From assembly GCA_003220495.1 (NCBI GenBank), contig QHSP01000022.1, positions 62,001-126,000 of the forward strand: a stretch of DNA of 64,000 nucleotides, read 5' to 3'. The stretch comes from Candidatus Rokuibacteriota bacterium (GTDB taxonomy: Bacteria > Methylomirabilota > Methylomirabilia > Rokubacteriales > CSP1-6). Below the pieces are notes generated by a model, which saw only the letters and a list, made by a program, of their open reading frames with translations, did no database searches and was not told the origin of the DNA. This document shows positions 7,965 to 17,755 of this stretch, piece after piece. Position 1 is the stretch's first letter; every line of letters starts with the position of its first letter. A program made the position numbers and the translations under genes.

Positions 7965-9719
7965 GTGAAAATGCCCGGGGCCCGAATCGTTCTGGAGTGC
8001 CTCAAGCGCCAGGGTGTCGACCTCGTGTTCGGTCTGCCCGGCGGCGCGGTACTCCCCATCTACGACGCCCTGTACGATTTCGAGGGCCTACGGCACATCC
8101 TCGTACGCCAGGAAGCCGCCGCCGGACACGCGGCGGAAGGGTACGCGCGGACGTCCGGCCGGGTGGGCGTGTGCCTCGTGACCTCGGGTCCCGCCGCGAC
8201 GAATCTGGTGACGGCCCTGCAGGACGCGATGATGGACTCGATCCCGATCGTCGCCTTCACCGGCCAGGTGCCGACGCACCTCATCGGCAACGACGCGTTC
8301 CAGGAGGCGGACAACGTCGGGATCACGCGCCCGTGCACGAAGCACAACTTCCTCGTGAAGGACGGCAACGACCTGGGCCCCATCATCCGGGAGGCGTTCC
8401 ACATCGCGTCGACCGGGCGTCCGGGGCCCGTCCACGTGGACCTGCCGAAGGACATCCTCGTCAAGGAGTGGGATCTCGTCTGGCCCGAGCGGGTCCAGAT
8501 GCGCTCGTACAACCCGAACTACGACGGGCACCCCGGTCAGATCAAGCGCGCGGCCAAGCTCCTGGCGCGCGCGAAGAAGCCCGTGCTCTACGTCGGCGGC
8601 GGCGTGATCTCGGCCGACGCGAGCGCCGAGCTCCGTGAGCTGGCCGAGCTTGGGCAGTTCCCGCTGACTCAGACCTTGATGGGCCTCGGGGCGTTTCCAA
8701 TGGAGCATCCGCTCTCGCTCGACATGCTGGGCATGCACGGGAGCTACTACGCCAACATGGCGGTGCACCACTCGGACGTCCTGGTCGCCATCGGCGCGCG
8801 GTTCGACGATCGGGTGACCGGCAAGGTCGACGCGTTCGCCCCGAACGCGGAGATCGTCCACATCGACATCGACCCGTCCTCGATCTCGAAGAACATCAAG
8901 GTCGGCGTGCCGATCGTCGGCGACTGCCGCCGGGTTCTCGTCAAGCTGGTGGAGGCCTTCCGCGAGGAGCTGAAGGACGAGCTGTCGCCGGTTGTCCGTG
9001 AAGGCCGCCGCCAGTGGGCGGCCCAGATCGCCCAGTGGAAGCACGACGTCCCGTTCCAGTACGAATGGAGCGACGACGTCGTCAAGCCACAGTACGTCAT
9101 CCAGGAGATCTCCAACGCGACCGGCGGCGAGGCCTTCATCGTCACCGGCGTCGGCCAGCACCAGATGTGGACGGCGCAGTACTACAAGTTCAAGCATCCG
9201 CGGATGTGGTGCACCTCCGGCGGTCTCGGCACGATGGGCTACGGGCTGCCCACCGCGATGGGCGTCCAGGCGGCCAACCCGGGTAAGCTCGTCATCAACA
9301 TCGACGGCGACGGGTCGTTCCAGATGAACAGCCAGGAGCTCGCCACCTGCTTCACCGAGGGGCTGCCGGTCAAGACCGTGATCATCAACAACGGTGGCCA
9401 CGGGATGGTCCGGCAGTGGCAGCGGATCATCTACAAGGAGCGGTACTCCGCGATCGACCTGCCGCAGATCCCGGACTGGGTGCGCCTGGCCGAGGCGTAC
9501 GGCTGCGTGGGGCTGCGCGTGACGAAGCCGAGCGAGCTCGTGCCGGCCATCGAGAAGATGATCGCGACACCGGCCCCGGTCATCCTCGACGTGTGCGTCG
9601 ACAAGGACGAGTGCGTGTTCCCGATGGTGCCGGCCGGCGGCGCCAACACCGACATGATCCTGACGCCGCCCACCCGCGAGGTGCGGGACAAGGCGGCGAA
9701 GTCGCAGACGGGGTTCTGA
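7965..9719 (+). CDS. ilvB: Acetolactate synthase, large (catalytic) subunit
   Basis: This 584-residue TPP- and FAD-dependent enzyme makes 2-acetolactate or 2-aceto-2-hydroxybutyrate, the first shared step of valine, leucine and isoleucine synthesis. Visible features are [16 protein letters not shown], the catalytic Glu50 in [15 protein letters not shown], and the TPP/Mg motif [14 protein letters not shown] (about residue 447) ending in [19 protein letters not shown] is 7 bases before the GTG at 7965, favouring it over the ATG at 7971. The stop overlaps the ilvN start (TGATG), keeping the subunits coupled. Confidence 0.97.
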   Translation: MKMPGARIVLECLKRQGVDLVFGLPGGAVLPIYDALYDFEGLRHILVRQEAAAGHAAEGYARTSGRVGVCLVTSGPAATNLVTALQDAMMDSIPIVAFTGQVPTHLIGNDAFQEADNVGITRPCTKHNFLVKDGNDLGPIIREAFHIASTGRPGPVHVDLPKDILVKEWDLVWPERVQMRSYNPNYDGHPGQIKRAAKLLARAKKPVLYVGGGVISADASAELRELAELGQFPLTQTLMGLGAFPMEHPLSLDMLGMHGSYYANMAVHHSDVLVAIGARFDDRVTGKVDAFAPNAEIVHIDIDPSSISKNIKVGVPIVGDCRRVLVKLVEAFREELKDELSPVVREGRRQWAAQIAQWKHDVPFQYEWSDDVVKPQYVIQEISNATGGEAFIVTGVGQHQMWTAQYYKFKHPRMWCTSGGLGTMGYGLPTAMGVQAANPGKLVINIDGDGSFQMNSQELATCFTEGLPVKTVIINNGGHGMVRQWQRIIYKERYSAIDLPQIPDWVRLAEAYGCVGLRVTKPSELVPAIEKMIATPAPVILDVCVDKDECVFPMVPAGGANTDMILTPPTREVRDKAAKSQTGF

Positions 9720-10294
9720 TGCAAAACGGCAGCGAGCCCCGCAAGCACACGATCTCGGTCATGGTCGAGAACAAGTTCGGCGTGCTCTCGCGTGTCGCCG
9801 GCCTGTTCTCGGCGCGCGGCTACAACATCGAGAGCCTGTCGGTTGGCGAAACGCTCGACCCGTCGGTGTCGCGGATGACGCTCGTCGTGCGCGGTGATGA
9901 GTTCGTCATCGAGCAGGTGACGAAGCAGTTGCACAAGCTGATCGACGTGATCAAGGTGACCGACCTGACCGACGAGGGCCACGTCGAGCGCGAGCTGGTC
10001 CTCATCCGCGTCAACGCCGAGCCGTCGAACCGGGCGGAGATCCTCCGGACGGCCGAGATCTTCCGGGCGCGGGTCGTGGACGTGACGCCGGTCTCATTCG
10101 TCCTGGAGGCCACCGGGGACGAGGGCAAGCTCGAGGCGCTACTCGAGCTGCTGCGGCCGATCGGAATCCAGGAACTGGTCCGGACGGGTAAGGTCGCGAT
10201 CGCGCGCGGCCCGAAGACGCGCGTGCGCCGCGTCGAGGCCCCCAAGAAGCCGCGCGTCGCGGATGACCCGAAGGTGGTCGGCTTCGCCGACTAG
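9719..10294 (+). CDS. ilvN: Acetolactate synthase, small (regulatory) subunit
   Basis: This 191-residue subunit has an N-terminal ACT domain ([34 protein letters not shown], about residues 10-45). The conserved C-terminal domain carries [11 protein letters not shown] and FRARVVDV. It binds valine and modulates IlvB. The ATG overlaps the ilvB stop. The last about 25 residues are a basic, proline-rich tail beyond the usual end of IlvH/IlvN (about 165 residues). It may be a lineage-specific extension. Confidence 0.95.
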   Translation: MQNGSEPRKHTISVMVENKFGVLSRVAGLFSARGYNIESLSVGETLDPSVSRMTLVVRGDEFVIEQVTKQLHKLIDVIKVTDLTDEGHVERELVLIRVNAEPSNRAEILRTAEIFRARVVDVTPVSFVLEATGDEGKLEALLELLRPIGIQELVRTGKVAIARGPKTRVRRVEAPKKPRVADDPKVVGFAD

Positions 10295-10301
10295 AATAGT
10301 A

Positions 10302-10359
10302 GCCGCGCCTCGGCCGGCGGGGCCCCAGCCCCGCGAGGGCCTGCAGCGCGCACTACCGC
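10302..10359 (+). repeat. GC-rich dispersed repeat, family 2, copy 2
   Basis: This element lies between ilvN and ilvC. It holds a perfect GCGGGGC/GCCCCGC hairpin (loop CCCA) flanked by CGCGCCTCGGCCG and GAGGGCCTGCAGCGCG. It shares these blocks with 336-390 and, inverted, with 56494-56544. It may modulate mRNA stability between the two genes. Confidence 0.6.
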
Positions 10360-10375
10360 CAAGAAAGGACACGAG

Positions 10376-11383
10376 ATGCCCGCGAAGATCTACTACGACC
10401 AGGACGCCGATCTCGGCCTGCTCAAGGGGCGGAAGATCGCGATCATCGGCTACGGCAGCCAGGGGCACGCCCACGCGCTCAACCTCAAGGACTCGGGGCA
10501 GGACGTCGTCGTCGGGCTCTACAAGGGCTCGAAGAGCTGGGCGAAGGCCGAGAAGGAAGGGCTCCGGGTCGCGACCGTCAACGAGGCGGCGCAGATGGCC
10601 GACGTGATCATGATCCTGCTCCCGGACCAGAGCCAGCGCCACGTGTTCGAGACCGAGATCAAGGGCGGCCTGGGCAAGGGCAAGATGCTCATGTTCGCCC
10701 ACGGCTTCAACATCCACTTCAACCAGGTCGTCCCGCCGCCCGAGGTCGACGTCACCATGATCGCGCCCAAGGCGCCGGGCCACGTCATGCGCGACCTTTT
10801 CAGCCAGGGCCCGGGCGTTCCGGCGCTCCTCGCCGTGTACCAGGACGTCTCCGGCCGGGCGCGCGACCTCGGGCTCGCGTACGGCAAGGGCGTGGGCTGC
10901 ACGCGCGCGGGCGTGATCGAGACGACGTTCAAGGAAGAGACCGAGACCGACCTGTTCGGCGAGCAGACCACCCTCTGCGGCGGCATCTCGCACCTCATCA
11001 AGGCCGCCTACGAGACCCTCGTCGAGGCGGGCTACCAGCCGGAGGTCGCCTACTTCGAGTGCATGCACGAGATGAAGCTGATCGTCGACCTCTTCTACCA
11101 GGGCGGGCTCGCGTACATGCGCTATTCCGTATCGGACACGGCCGAGTACGGCGACTACACGCGCGGTCCGCGGGTCGTCAGCGACGCGACCAAGGCCGAG
11201 ATGAAGAAGATTCTCGGCGAGATCCAGTCCGGCCAGTTCGCGCGCGAGTGGGTGCTGGAAAACCAGGCCAACCGCGCCGGCTTTCTTGCGATGCGGCGGC
11301 GTGACGCCGAGCATCCGATCGAGGAGGTCGGCAAGCGTCTGCGCTCGATGATGGCGTGGATCGCGCCGCCGCGAATGGGATGA
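10376..11383 (+). CDS. ilvC: Ketol-acid reductoisomerase (class I)
   Basis: This 335-residue, Mg- and NAD(P)H-dependent enzyme isomerises and reduces acetolactate to 2,3-dihydroxyisovalerate. The Rossmann motif [17 protein letters not shown] is at residues about 25-41. The following cofactor loop contains [12 protein letters not shown]. The C-terminal knotted domain contains [11 protein letters not shown] and [12 protein letters not shown]. The length is typical of class I enzymes. AAGAAAGGA precedes the ATG. The stop overlaps the psd start. Confidence 0.97.
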   Translation: MPAKIYYDQDADLGLLKGRKIAIIGYGSQGHAHALNLKDSGQDVVVGLYKGSKSWAKAEKEGLRVATVNEAAQMADVIMILLPDQSQRHVFETEIKGGLGKGKMLMFAHGFNIHFNQVVPPPEVDVTMIAPKAPGHVMRDLFSQGPGVPALLAVYQDVSGRARDLGLAYGKGVGCTRAGVIETTFKEETETDLFGEQTTLCGGISHLIKAAYETLVEAGYQPEVAYFECMHEMKLIVDLFYQGGLAYMRYSVSDTAEYGDYTRGPRVVSDATKAEMKKILGEIQSGQFAREWVLENQANRAGFLAMRRRDAEHPIEEVGKRLRSMMAWIAPPRMG

Positions 11384-12012
11384 TGTCGAAGCTTCCCGTC
11401 GCGCGCGAGGGCTGGCCCTTCATCGCGATTCCGGCGGCGATCGCCGCCGGGCTCGCGCTGACCGGCCGGCGCGCCCTCGCGGTACCCTTCGTGGCGGCGT
11501 CGCTGGCCTCCCTCGGCTTCTTCCGCGACCCGGAGCGGGAGACGCCGGCCATTCCCGGCGCGGTGCTGTCGCCGGCCGACGGCCAGGTGATGTCCGTCGA
11601 TGAGCTCGACGACCCGTTCGTCGGCCCGTCCGTGCGCGTCGCCACCTTCCTGTCGCCGCTCGACGTGCACGTCAACCGCGCGCCCATCGCCGGCCTCGTC
11701 GTCGCCGTCACCTATTCGCGCGGCCGCTTCCTCGCGGCCTATCAGGCGGAGGCGGGGCAGGCGAACGAGCGCTGCGTCGTCAATCTCCAGGGCGACAGCA
11801 TCAGGGTCACGGTGGTCCAGATCGCCGGCGCGGTCGCGCGGCGCATCGTGTGCCGCGTGGGCCCGGGAGACAAGCTCTCGGCGGGCGAGCGCTTTGGGAT
11901 GATCCGCTTCGGCTCCCGCACCGACTGCTACATGCCGCGCGGCACGCCGGTGCACGTCCACGCCGGCGACCGGGTCACCGGCGGCGTCACCGTCCTGGGA
12001 GCGGCCTCGTGA
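11383..12012 (+). CDS. psd: Phosphatidylserine decarboxylase proenzyme (short type)
   Basis: This 209-residue protein makes phosphatidylethanolamine from phosphatidylserine at the membrane. An N-terminal hydrophobic stretch precedes FFRDPERETP and SPADGQV. HVNRAPIAG carries a catalytic His. The C-terminal GMIRFGSRTD motif holds the Gly-Ser bond (near residues 177-178) at which the proenzyme self-cleaves to form the pyruvoyl group. It belongs to the short subfamily of about 210 residues. ATG 11383 overlaps the ilvC stop; its GTGA junction with pssA links it to that gene. Confidence 0.94.
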   Translation: MSKLPVAREGWPFIAIPAAIAAGLALTGRRALAVPFVAASLASLGFFRDPERETPAIPGAVLSPADGQVMSVDELDDPFVGPSVRVATFLSPLDVHVNRAPIAGLVVAVTYSRGRFLAAYQAEAGQANERCVVNLQGDSIRVTVVQIAGAVARRIVCRVGPGDKLSAGERFGMIRFGSRTDCYMPRGTPVHVHAGDRVTGGVTVLGAAS

Positions 12013-12797
12013 TCCGGCGTCACAAGGGACCGCGGCGGCGACGGTGGCACGAGCTTCGCGAGAAACGCGGGCGGGGCATCGTCCTGCTGCCGAGCCTCCT
12101 CACCACCGGCAATCTCTTCTGCGGCTTCTTCGCGCTCCTGCTCACGGTGGAGGGGCGGTTCTCCGAGGCGGCGCTGGCGATCTTCGTCGCGATGGTCATG
12201 GATCTGCTCGACGGACGGGTCGCGCGGCTGATGAAGGCCACCAGCCAGTTCGGGGTAGAGTTCGATTCGCTGGCCGACGTCGTCTCCTTCTGCGTGGCCC
12301 CCGCGTTCCTCGTCTATTCCTTCGCGCTCAAGGACCTGAGCCGCCCGGCGTGGTTCGGCGCCTTCCTGTTCGTGATCTGCGGCGCGCTCAGGCTCGCGCG
12401 CTTCAACGTCCAGACCGGCACCGTCGATCGGCGCTTCTTCATCGGGCTCAGCACGCCGGCGGCGGCCGGCGTGATCGCGTCGAGCGTGGTGCTGCTCGGT
12501 GACGAGCCTCTGGAGCGATGGGCGCAGATCGCCCTGGCGGTCGCCTCCGGTGTGCTCGCCCTGCTCATGGTCTCCACGTTCCGCTACTGGAGCTTCAAGG
12601 AGGTCCACTTCGTGCGGCGCCGACCGGTGCAGACGCTGCTGGTCGTCGTCCTGGCCATCATGATCGTGGCCACCAAGCACGACGTCTTCCTCTTCGCGCT
12701 CTTCACCGGCTACGCGATTTCCGGGCCGGTGCGACGCGTGCTCGTCGGGCGTTCGCTCTCGGCGCCAGCCGAGCTGACCAGCAAGGAATCGTCCTAG
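12009..12797 (+). CDS. pssA: CDP-diacylglycerol-serine O-phosphatidyltransferase
   Basis: This 262-residue membrane enzyme has about seven helices and makes phosphatidylserine, the substrate of the preceding psd. The CDP-alcohol phosphatidyltransferase signature is complete: DLLDGRVAR, then G and two aspartates in [32 protein letters not shown] is characteristic of PssA rather than PgsA. The GTG start at 12009 overlaps the psd stop. A basic N-terminal stretch ([18 protein letters not shown]) probably faces the cytoplasm. Confidence 0.94.
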   Translation: MIRRHKGPRRRRWHELREKRGRGIVLLPSLLTTGNLFCGFFALLLTVEGRFSEAALAIFVAMVMDLLDGRVARLMKATSQFGVEFDSLADVVSFCVAPAFLVYSFALKDLSRPAWFGAFLFVICGALRLARFNVQTGTVDRRFFIGLSTPAAAGVIASSVVLLGDEPLERWAQIALAVASGVLALLMVSTFRYWSFKEVHFVRRRPVQTLLVVVLAIMIVATKHDVFLFALFTGYAISGPVRRVLVGRSLSAPAELTSKESS

Positions 12798-12805
12798 GAG
12801 GCCGT

Positions 12806-14350
12806 ATGGACCGCGTCATCGTCTTCGACACGACGTTGCGGGACGGCGAGCAGGCCCCCGGCTTCTCCATGAACACGATGGAGAAGCTCGAGATGGCGCG
12901 GCAGCTGGCCCGGCTCCAGGTCGACGTCATCGAGGCCGGCTTCCCAATCTCGTCGGACGAGGATTTCGAGGCCACTCGCCAGGTGGCCCGCCAGGTCGGA
13001 ACCCTGGACAACGCGCCGTCCATCTGCGGCCTCTCCCGCGTCGGGCTCGCCGACATCGACCGCTGCTGGGAAGCGGTGAAGTACGCCCGGAAGCCACGGA
13101 TCCACACGTTCGTCGCGACGTCCGACATCCACTTGAAGTACAAGCTGCGGAAATCGCGGGCCGAGGTCCTCAAGGCGGCGGTCGACGCGGTCCGCCACGC
13201 GCGCGCGTACTGCGAGGACGTGGAGTTCTCGCCGGAGGACGCCTCGCGCTCGGATTTCGATTACATGTGCGACGTCCTGTCGGCGACGATCGAGGCCGGC
13301 GCCCGCACGATCAACATCCCCGACACCGTCGGCTACGCGATCCCGCGCGAATGGGGCGAGCGCATCGCGCGGATCCACGAGAAGGTGGAGGGACTCGACC
13401 GTGTCGTCCTCTCCGTCCACTGCCACAACGACCTCGGGCAGGCGGTGGCGAACTCGCTGACTGCCATCATGCACGGCGCCCGGCAGGTGGAGTGCACCAT
13501 CAACGGGATCGGCGAGCGCGCGGGCAACGCGTCGCTCGAGGAGATCGTGATGGCGCTCCGGACGCGCAAGGATTTCTTCGGCGTCGACACGCGGGTGCGG
13601 ACCGAGGAGATCTTCAAGGCCTCGCGCCTCCTCTCCCACATCACGGGCGTCCACGTGCAACCGAACAAGGCGATCGTCGGCGAGAACGCCTTCGCCCACG
13701 AGGCCGGCATCCATCAGGACGGGGTCCTCAAGGAGAAGCTCACCTACGAGATCATGCGACCCGAGGACATCGGCCGCCCGTCGAACAAGCTCGTCCTCGG
13801 CAAGCACTCCGGGCGCGCCGCGCTCGCCTCACGGCTCAAGGAGCTCGGCTTCTCGCTCGCCGGCTCGGAGCTCGACCGGGCGTTCAAGGCGTTCAAGGAT
13901 CTCGCGGACCGGAAGAAGGAGGTCTACGACGAGGACCTGATGGCGATCGTCACCGACGAGGCCACGCAGGGAGAAGCGCTCTACGAGCTCGACTACCTCC
14001 ACGTCATCAGCGGGACGGGGGTCGTGCCGTCGGCGACAGTGCGCCTGAAGAAGGAAGGGCAGACGTACCAGGACTCCGGGGTCGGCGACGGGCCGGTCGA
14101 CGCGGTGCTGGCGGCGATCGACGCCATCACCGGCCTCAAGGGTCGGCTACAGGACTACTCGCTGCGCTCCGCCACCTCCGGCAAGGACGCGATCGGCGAG
14201 GTCGCGATGAAGATCGATTTCGACGGCACGGTGGTCTCGGGCAAGGGCGCCTCGACCGACGTCATCGAGGCCAGCGCGCGCGCGTACCTCAGCGCCCTGA
14301 ACCGAATCGCGCGCTCGTCGTCCCAGCGAATGAAGGAAGTCGGCCCCTAG
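12806..14350 (+). CDS. leuA: 2-isopropylmalate synthase
   Basis: This 514-residue enzyme condenses acetyl-CoA with 2-oxoisovalerate, the first committed step to leucine. It begins with the TIM-barrel motif [24 protein letters not shown] supplies metal ligands, and [14 protein letters not shown] closes the catalytic domain. The C-terminal third (from about residue 390) has the LeuA regulatory-domain look, including [22 protein letters not shown] is 4 bases before the ATG. The genes for isopropylmalate isomerase (leuCD) are not between leuA and leuB here. Confidence 0.96.
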   Translation: MDRVIVFDTTLRDGEQAPGFSMNTMEKLEMARQLARLQVDVIEAGFPISSDEDFEATRQVARQVGTLDNAPSICGLSRVGLADIDRCWEAVKYARKPRIHTFVATSDIHLKYKLRKSRAEVLKAAVDAVRHARAYCEDVEFSPEDASRSDFDYMCDVLSATIEAGARTINIPDTVGYAIPREWGERIARIHEKVEGLDRVVLSVHCHNDLGQAVANSLTAIMHGARQVECTINGIGERAGNASLEEIVMALRTRKDFFGVDTRVRTEEIFKASRLLSHITGVHVQPNKAIVGENAFAHEAGIHQDGVLKEKLTYEIMRPEDIGRPSNKLVLGKHSGRAALASRLKELGFSLAGSELDRAFKAFKDLADRKKEVYDEDLMAIVTDEATQGEALYELDYLHVISGTGVVPSATVRLKKEGQTYQDSGVGDGPVDAVLAAIDAITGLKGRLQDYSLRSATSGKDAIGEVAMKIDFDGTVVSGKGASTDVIEASARAYLSALNRIARSSSQRMKEVGP

Positions 14351-14361
14351 GAGGTCAGGTG

Positions 14362-15447
14362 ATGGCGACCTACAGGATCGCGGTTCTGCCGGGGGACGGA
14401 ATCGGCCAGGAGGTCACGCCCGAGGCGGTCCGCGTGCTCGAGGCCGTGGGCAAGGGCACGGGCACCGGGTTCGAATTCGAGCGCGGGCTCGTGGGCGGGG
14501 CGGCGATCGACGCGACGGGCAAGCCGCTGGCCCCGGGGACGCTCGAGCTCTGCCGCGGGGCGCACGCGATCCTCTTCGGCGCGGTCGGCGGCCCCAAGTG
14601 GGACGACGTGCCCCACGAGCAGCGGCCCGAGCGAGGCCTCCTGACGATCCGCAAAGAGCTGGACCTCTACGCGAATCTCCGTCCGGCCAAGTGCTTTTCG
14701 ATGCTCGTCGACGCCTCGCCGCTCAAGCGGCAGGTGGTCGAGGGGACCGATCTCATGGTCATCCGCGAGCTGACGGGCGGGCTCTACTTCGGCGAGCCCC
14801 GGGGGGTCGAGCGCTTCGCCGACGGCGGCGCGCGGGCGATCAATACGATGGCCTACACCTCGCGCGAGGTCGAGCGCATCGCCCGGATCGGCTTCGACGT
14901 CGCCCGCAAGCGCCGCCGGCGCCTCACCTCGGTCGACAAGGTGAACGTGCTCGTGGTGTCGCAGCTCTGGCGCGAGGTGGTGACGCGTGTCGGTCGCGAG
15001 TATCCGGACGTGACGCTCGACCACGTCCTGGTCGACAACTGCGCGATGGCCCTCGTGCACCGGCCCACGCAGTTCGACACGATTGTGACCGAGAACACCT
15101 TCGGTGATATTTTGTCGGATGAGGCCGCGATCCTCGCGGGATCGATGGGGATGTTGCCCTCGGCGTCGCTCGGCGGGTCGGTCGGCCTCTACGAGCCGGT
15201 TCACGGCACCGCGCCCGACATCGCCGGCAAGGGCATTGCGAACCCGATCGCGGCGATTCTCTCGGCGGCGATGCTGCTGCGCTACTCGCTCAACATGGAG
15301 AAGGACGCCGACCGGATCGAGCACGCGGTCCTCCGGGTGCTCGAGCAGGGGCATCGCACCGCGGACATCGTCGCGCAGGGGGCGCGAGCAACCGGCACCC
15401 GGGAGATGGGAGACCTGATCGTGCGCGAGCTGGAGCGTCAGTACTGA
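14362..15447 (+). CDS. leuB: 3-isopropylmalate dehydrogenase
   Basis: This 361-residue NAD-dependent enzyme carries out the oxidative decarboxylation step of leucine synthesis. [10 protein letters not shown] is at the start. GAVGGPKWD and [11 protein letters not shown] form the substrate and cofactor region. [33 protein letters not shown] and [17 protein letters not shown] are standard LeuB signatures. AGGAGG precedes the ATG. Its stop overlaps the asd start codon. Confidence 0.96.
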   Translation: MATYRIAVLPGDGIGQEVTPEAVRVLEAVGKGTGTGFEFERGLVGGAAIDATGKPLAPGTLELCRGAHAILFGAVGGPKWDDVPHEQRPERGLLTIRKELDLYANLRPAKCFSMLVDASPLKRQVVEGTDLMVIRELTGGLYFGEPRGVERFADGGARAINTMAYTSREVERIARIGFDVARKRRRRLTSVDKVNVLVVSQLWREVVTRVGREYPDVTLDHVLVDNCAMALVHRPTQFDTIVTENTFGDILSDEAAILAGSMGMLPSASLGGSVGLYEPVHGTAPDIAGKGIANPIAAILSAAMLLRYSLNMEKDADRIEHAVLRVLEQGHRTADIVAQGARATGTREMGDLIVRELERQY

Positions 15448-16454
15448 TGGCGTCCGGACTCTCGATCGCCGTGGTGGGCGCCACGGGCGCCGCCGGGCAG
15501 ACCACGCTCCGGATCCTCGAGGAGCGAAAGTTCCCGGTGCGCGAGCTCCGCGCGTTCGCCTCGGAGCGGTCGGTGGGCAAGACCGTGACCTTCCGCGGCG
15601 AGCCGGTCACGATCCAGCGGGTCGAGCCGGCGGCATTCAAGGGCGTGGACATCGCCTTCTGCTCGGCCGGCTCGGCGCAGTCGAAGGAATATGCGCCGAT
15701 GATCGTCAAGGCCGGCGCGACCGTGATCGACAAATCGAACGCTTTCCGGATGGACCCGGCTGTGCCGCTCGTCGTCCCCGAGATCAACGCTCACGCGGCA
15801 CGGAGTCACCGCGGGATCCTGGCGTGTCCGAACTGCACGACGATCGTGACGGTGATGCCGCTCAAGCCGCTGCACGACGCGGGACGGCTCACCCGCGTGA
15901 TCGCGACGAGCTTCCAGGCGGTCTCCGGCGCCGGCGTCAACGGCATCGCCGAGCTGCGGGAACAGACTCTCGCGTGGGCCCGGGGTGAGGCCATGGTCGC
16001 GCGCCACTTTCCCCACCAGATTGCCTTCAACCTCGTCCCGGCCATCGACCGCATCGGCCCCGACGGCTATACCGCCGAGGAGATGAAGCTGGTGAACGAG
16101 ACACGCAAGATCCTCGAGGCGCCGGGGCTGCCGGTGGCGCCGACCACCGTGCGGGTGCCGGTTTTCACGTCCCATTCGATCTCGGTCACCGCCGAGACCG
16201 AGGTGAAGATCACGGCCGGCCGTGCTCGCGATCTCTTCGCTCGATTCCCCGGGCTCAAGCTCTGGGACGACCCCGCGCAGCACCGCTATCCGATGCCGAT
16301 CGCGGTCGAGGGGCAGGACGACTGTTTCGTTGGCCGGATCCGCGAAGACCTGTCGAGCCCGAACGGACTGAGCTTCTGGGTGGTCGGCGACCAACTGCGC
16401 AAAGGCGCGGCCACGAATGCGGTCCAGATCGCCGAGCTGCTGCTCCACTCCTAG
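15447..16454 (+). CDS. asd: Aspartate-semialdehyde dehydrogenase
   Basis: This 335-residue NADPH-dependent enzyme reduces aspartyl phosphate to aspartate semialdehyde for lysine, threonine, methionine and diaminopimelate. GATGAAGQTTLRIL is the dinucleotide motif. The catalytic Cys is in CPNCTTI (about residue 129). SFQAVSGAGVNG and the RVPVFTSHSISV segment follow. SNAFRMDPAVPLVVPEIN is typical of the family. Translation is coupled to leuB. Confidence 0.96.
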   Translation: MASGLSIAVVGATGAAGQTTLRILEERKFPVRELRAFASERSVGKTVTFRGEPVTIQRVEPAAFKGVDIAFCSAGSAQSKEYAPMIVKAGATVIDKSNAFRMDPAVPLVVPEINAHAARSHRGILACPNCTTIVTVMPLKPLHDAGRLTRVIATSFQAVSGAGVNGIAELREQTLAWARGEAMVARHFPHQIAFNLVPAIDRIGPDGYTAEEMKLVNETRKILEAPGLPVAPTTVRVPVFTSHSISVTAETEVKITAGRARDLFARFPGLKLWDDPAQHRYPMPIAVEGQDDCFVGRIREDLSSPNGLSFWVVGDQLRKGAATNAVQIAELLLHS

Positions 16455-16493
16455 GAGAGCGTCGGGCAGGCGCGGCCCGGAAGGTCGGCGCTA

Positions 16494-16823
16494 GTGTCCC
16501 TCCGTCGCTACCTTCGCCGCCGCTTCCGCCGTTACGATCGATTCCACCTGGCGGTGTTCTTCACCATCCTGGTGGTGGCGTACGTCGCCGTGCCGCAGGT
16601 CGTACGGTTCGTCGACGCCGTCCGCGGATACGATCCCGCCTACTATGAGCCCAAAGACTTCGAGCGCCAGGCCTGGATCAAGAGCCAGGTCGCGCCGACG
16701 GTGATCCCGGGATTCTCGTGGGAGATCATGATCGACGTCATCCTGTTCCTTCTCGTGGCCGTCGTCTGGCTCACCTTCGTCCCGGCGCGAAGCCCGGGAC
16801 GACACCCGCCGCCGCCGCGATAG
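16494..16823 (+). CDS. Small membrane protein of unknown function
   Basis: A GTG start gives 109 residues. There is a basic N-terminus (RRYLRRRFRRYDRFH), a membrane helix at about 18-40, a polar loop, a second helix at about 78-97 and a proline-rich tail. I do not recognise the family. It lies between asd and truA and overlaps any long form of truA. The frame is open across the whole gap and the hydrophobic segments are coherent, which favours a real gene. Confidence 0.6.
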   Translation: MSLRRYLRRRFRRYDRFHLAVFFTILVVAYVAVPQVVRFVDAVRGYDPAYYEPKDFERQAWIKSQVAPTVIPGFSWEIMIDVILFLLVAVVWLTFVPARSPGRHPPPPR

Positions 16824-17572
16824 CCTCGGCCCGTTCGACCTTCCGTCTGGTGCTGTCCTACGACGGCACGGACTACCACGGCTGGCAGGCCCAGGCCGGC
16901 GCCCGCACCGTGCAGGGGACCCTGGTCCAGGCGGCGCGTGACCGCTTCGGCGCCGACACGCGCGTGACCGGCGCGAGCCGGACCGACGCGGGTGTCCACG
17001 CGCTTGGGCAGGTCGCGTCGCTGACCACGGCGGCACGCATCACCGCGGCGGGTCTTCGTGGGGCCCTCAACGCCGACTTGCCGCGCGACATCCGCGTGCT
17101 CGACGCGCAGGACGCGCCGGCCGGCTTCGACGCGCGGCGCGCCGCGAGCGGCAAGCGCTACGCCTTCCTCATCGACAACGGCCCGATCGCGAATCCGCTC
17201 CTGTCCCGCTACGCCTGGCACGTCCCTCAGCCGCTCGATGTCGCCGCGATGCGACGCGCTCTCCTGGCCCTTCGTGGCCGCCACGACTTCGGCGCGTTCT
17301 GCGCGGCGCCCGGCCGCGAGAAGGATCCGGTCTGCGTCGTGCGCGCGCTCCATGTGATCCGCCGGAAGGAGCGGCTCGCGGTGCTGCTGTCGGCCGATCG
17401 GTATCTCCATCATATGGCGCGCAACATCGTCGGCAGCGTGGTCGCGGTCGGCCGCGGAGCGCGCGATGCCGCCTGGCTCGGCGCGGTCCGCGAGTCGCGC
17501 GACCGCAAACAGGCGGGCCCGACGGCCCCGGCTCAAGGCCTCGCACTGATCCGCGTGATGTACTCACGCTAG
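16718..17572 (+). CDS. truA: tRNA pseudouridine(38-40) synthase
   Basis: The recognisable domain begins near 16841 with FRLVLSYDGTDYHGWQAQ and holds the catalytic Asp in GASRTDAGVHALGQ. FDARRAASGKRYAF and HHMARNIVGSVVAVGRG follow. TruA modifies the anticodon arm of many tRNAs. The start is uncertain: the only ATG, GTG or TTG codons in frame are the GTG at 16718, which overlaps the membrane-protein gene by about 105 bases, and a GTG at 16850 that would cut the first beta strand. The true N-terminus may use a rare start codon or be coupled. Confidence 0.9.
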   Translation: MGDHDRRHPVPSRGRRLAHLRPGAKPGTTPAAAAIASARSTFRLVLSYDGTDYHGWQAQAGARTVQGTLVQAARDRFGADTRVTGASRTDAGVHALGQVASLTTAARITAAGLRGALNADLPRDIRVLDAQDAPAGFDARRAASGKRYAFLIDNGPIANPLLSRYAWHVPQPLDVAAMRRALLALRGRHDFGAFCAAPGREKDPVCVVRALHVIRRKERLAVLLSADRYLHHMARNIVGSVVAVGRGARDAAWLGAVRESRDRKQAGPTAPAQGLALIRVMYSR

Positions 17573-17755
17573 TGCGCTGGCGCCACCGAACGCTCCGGCG
17601 GCGGGCCCGCGTCCGGCGAGGCATGCTGCGCGGTGCGATCCGGTATTGACTGGTGAGCGGGCGAGAGTCTTCCGCCCCTGGAGGGCCCGGGACGGTTGGG
17701 GCAATTCGCATCGGGAATATGGTAAACTCTCGCTGCACTTGACCTTTTGGAGCCT

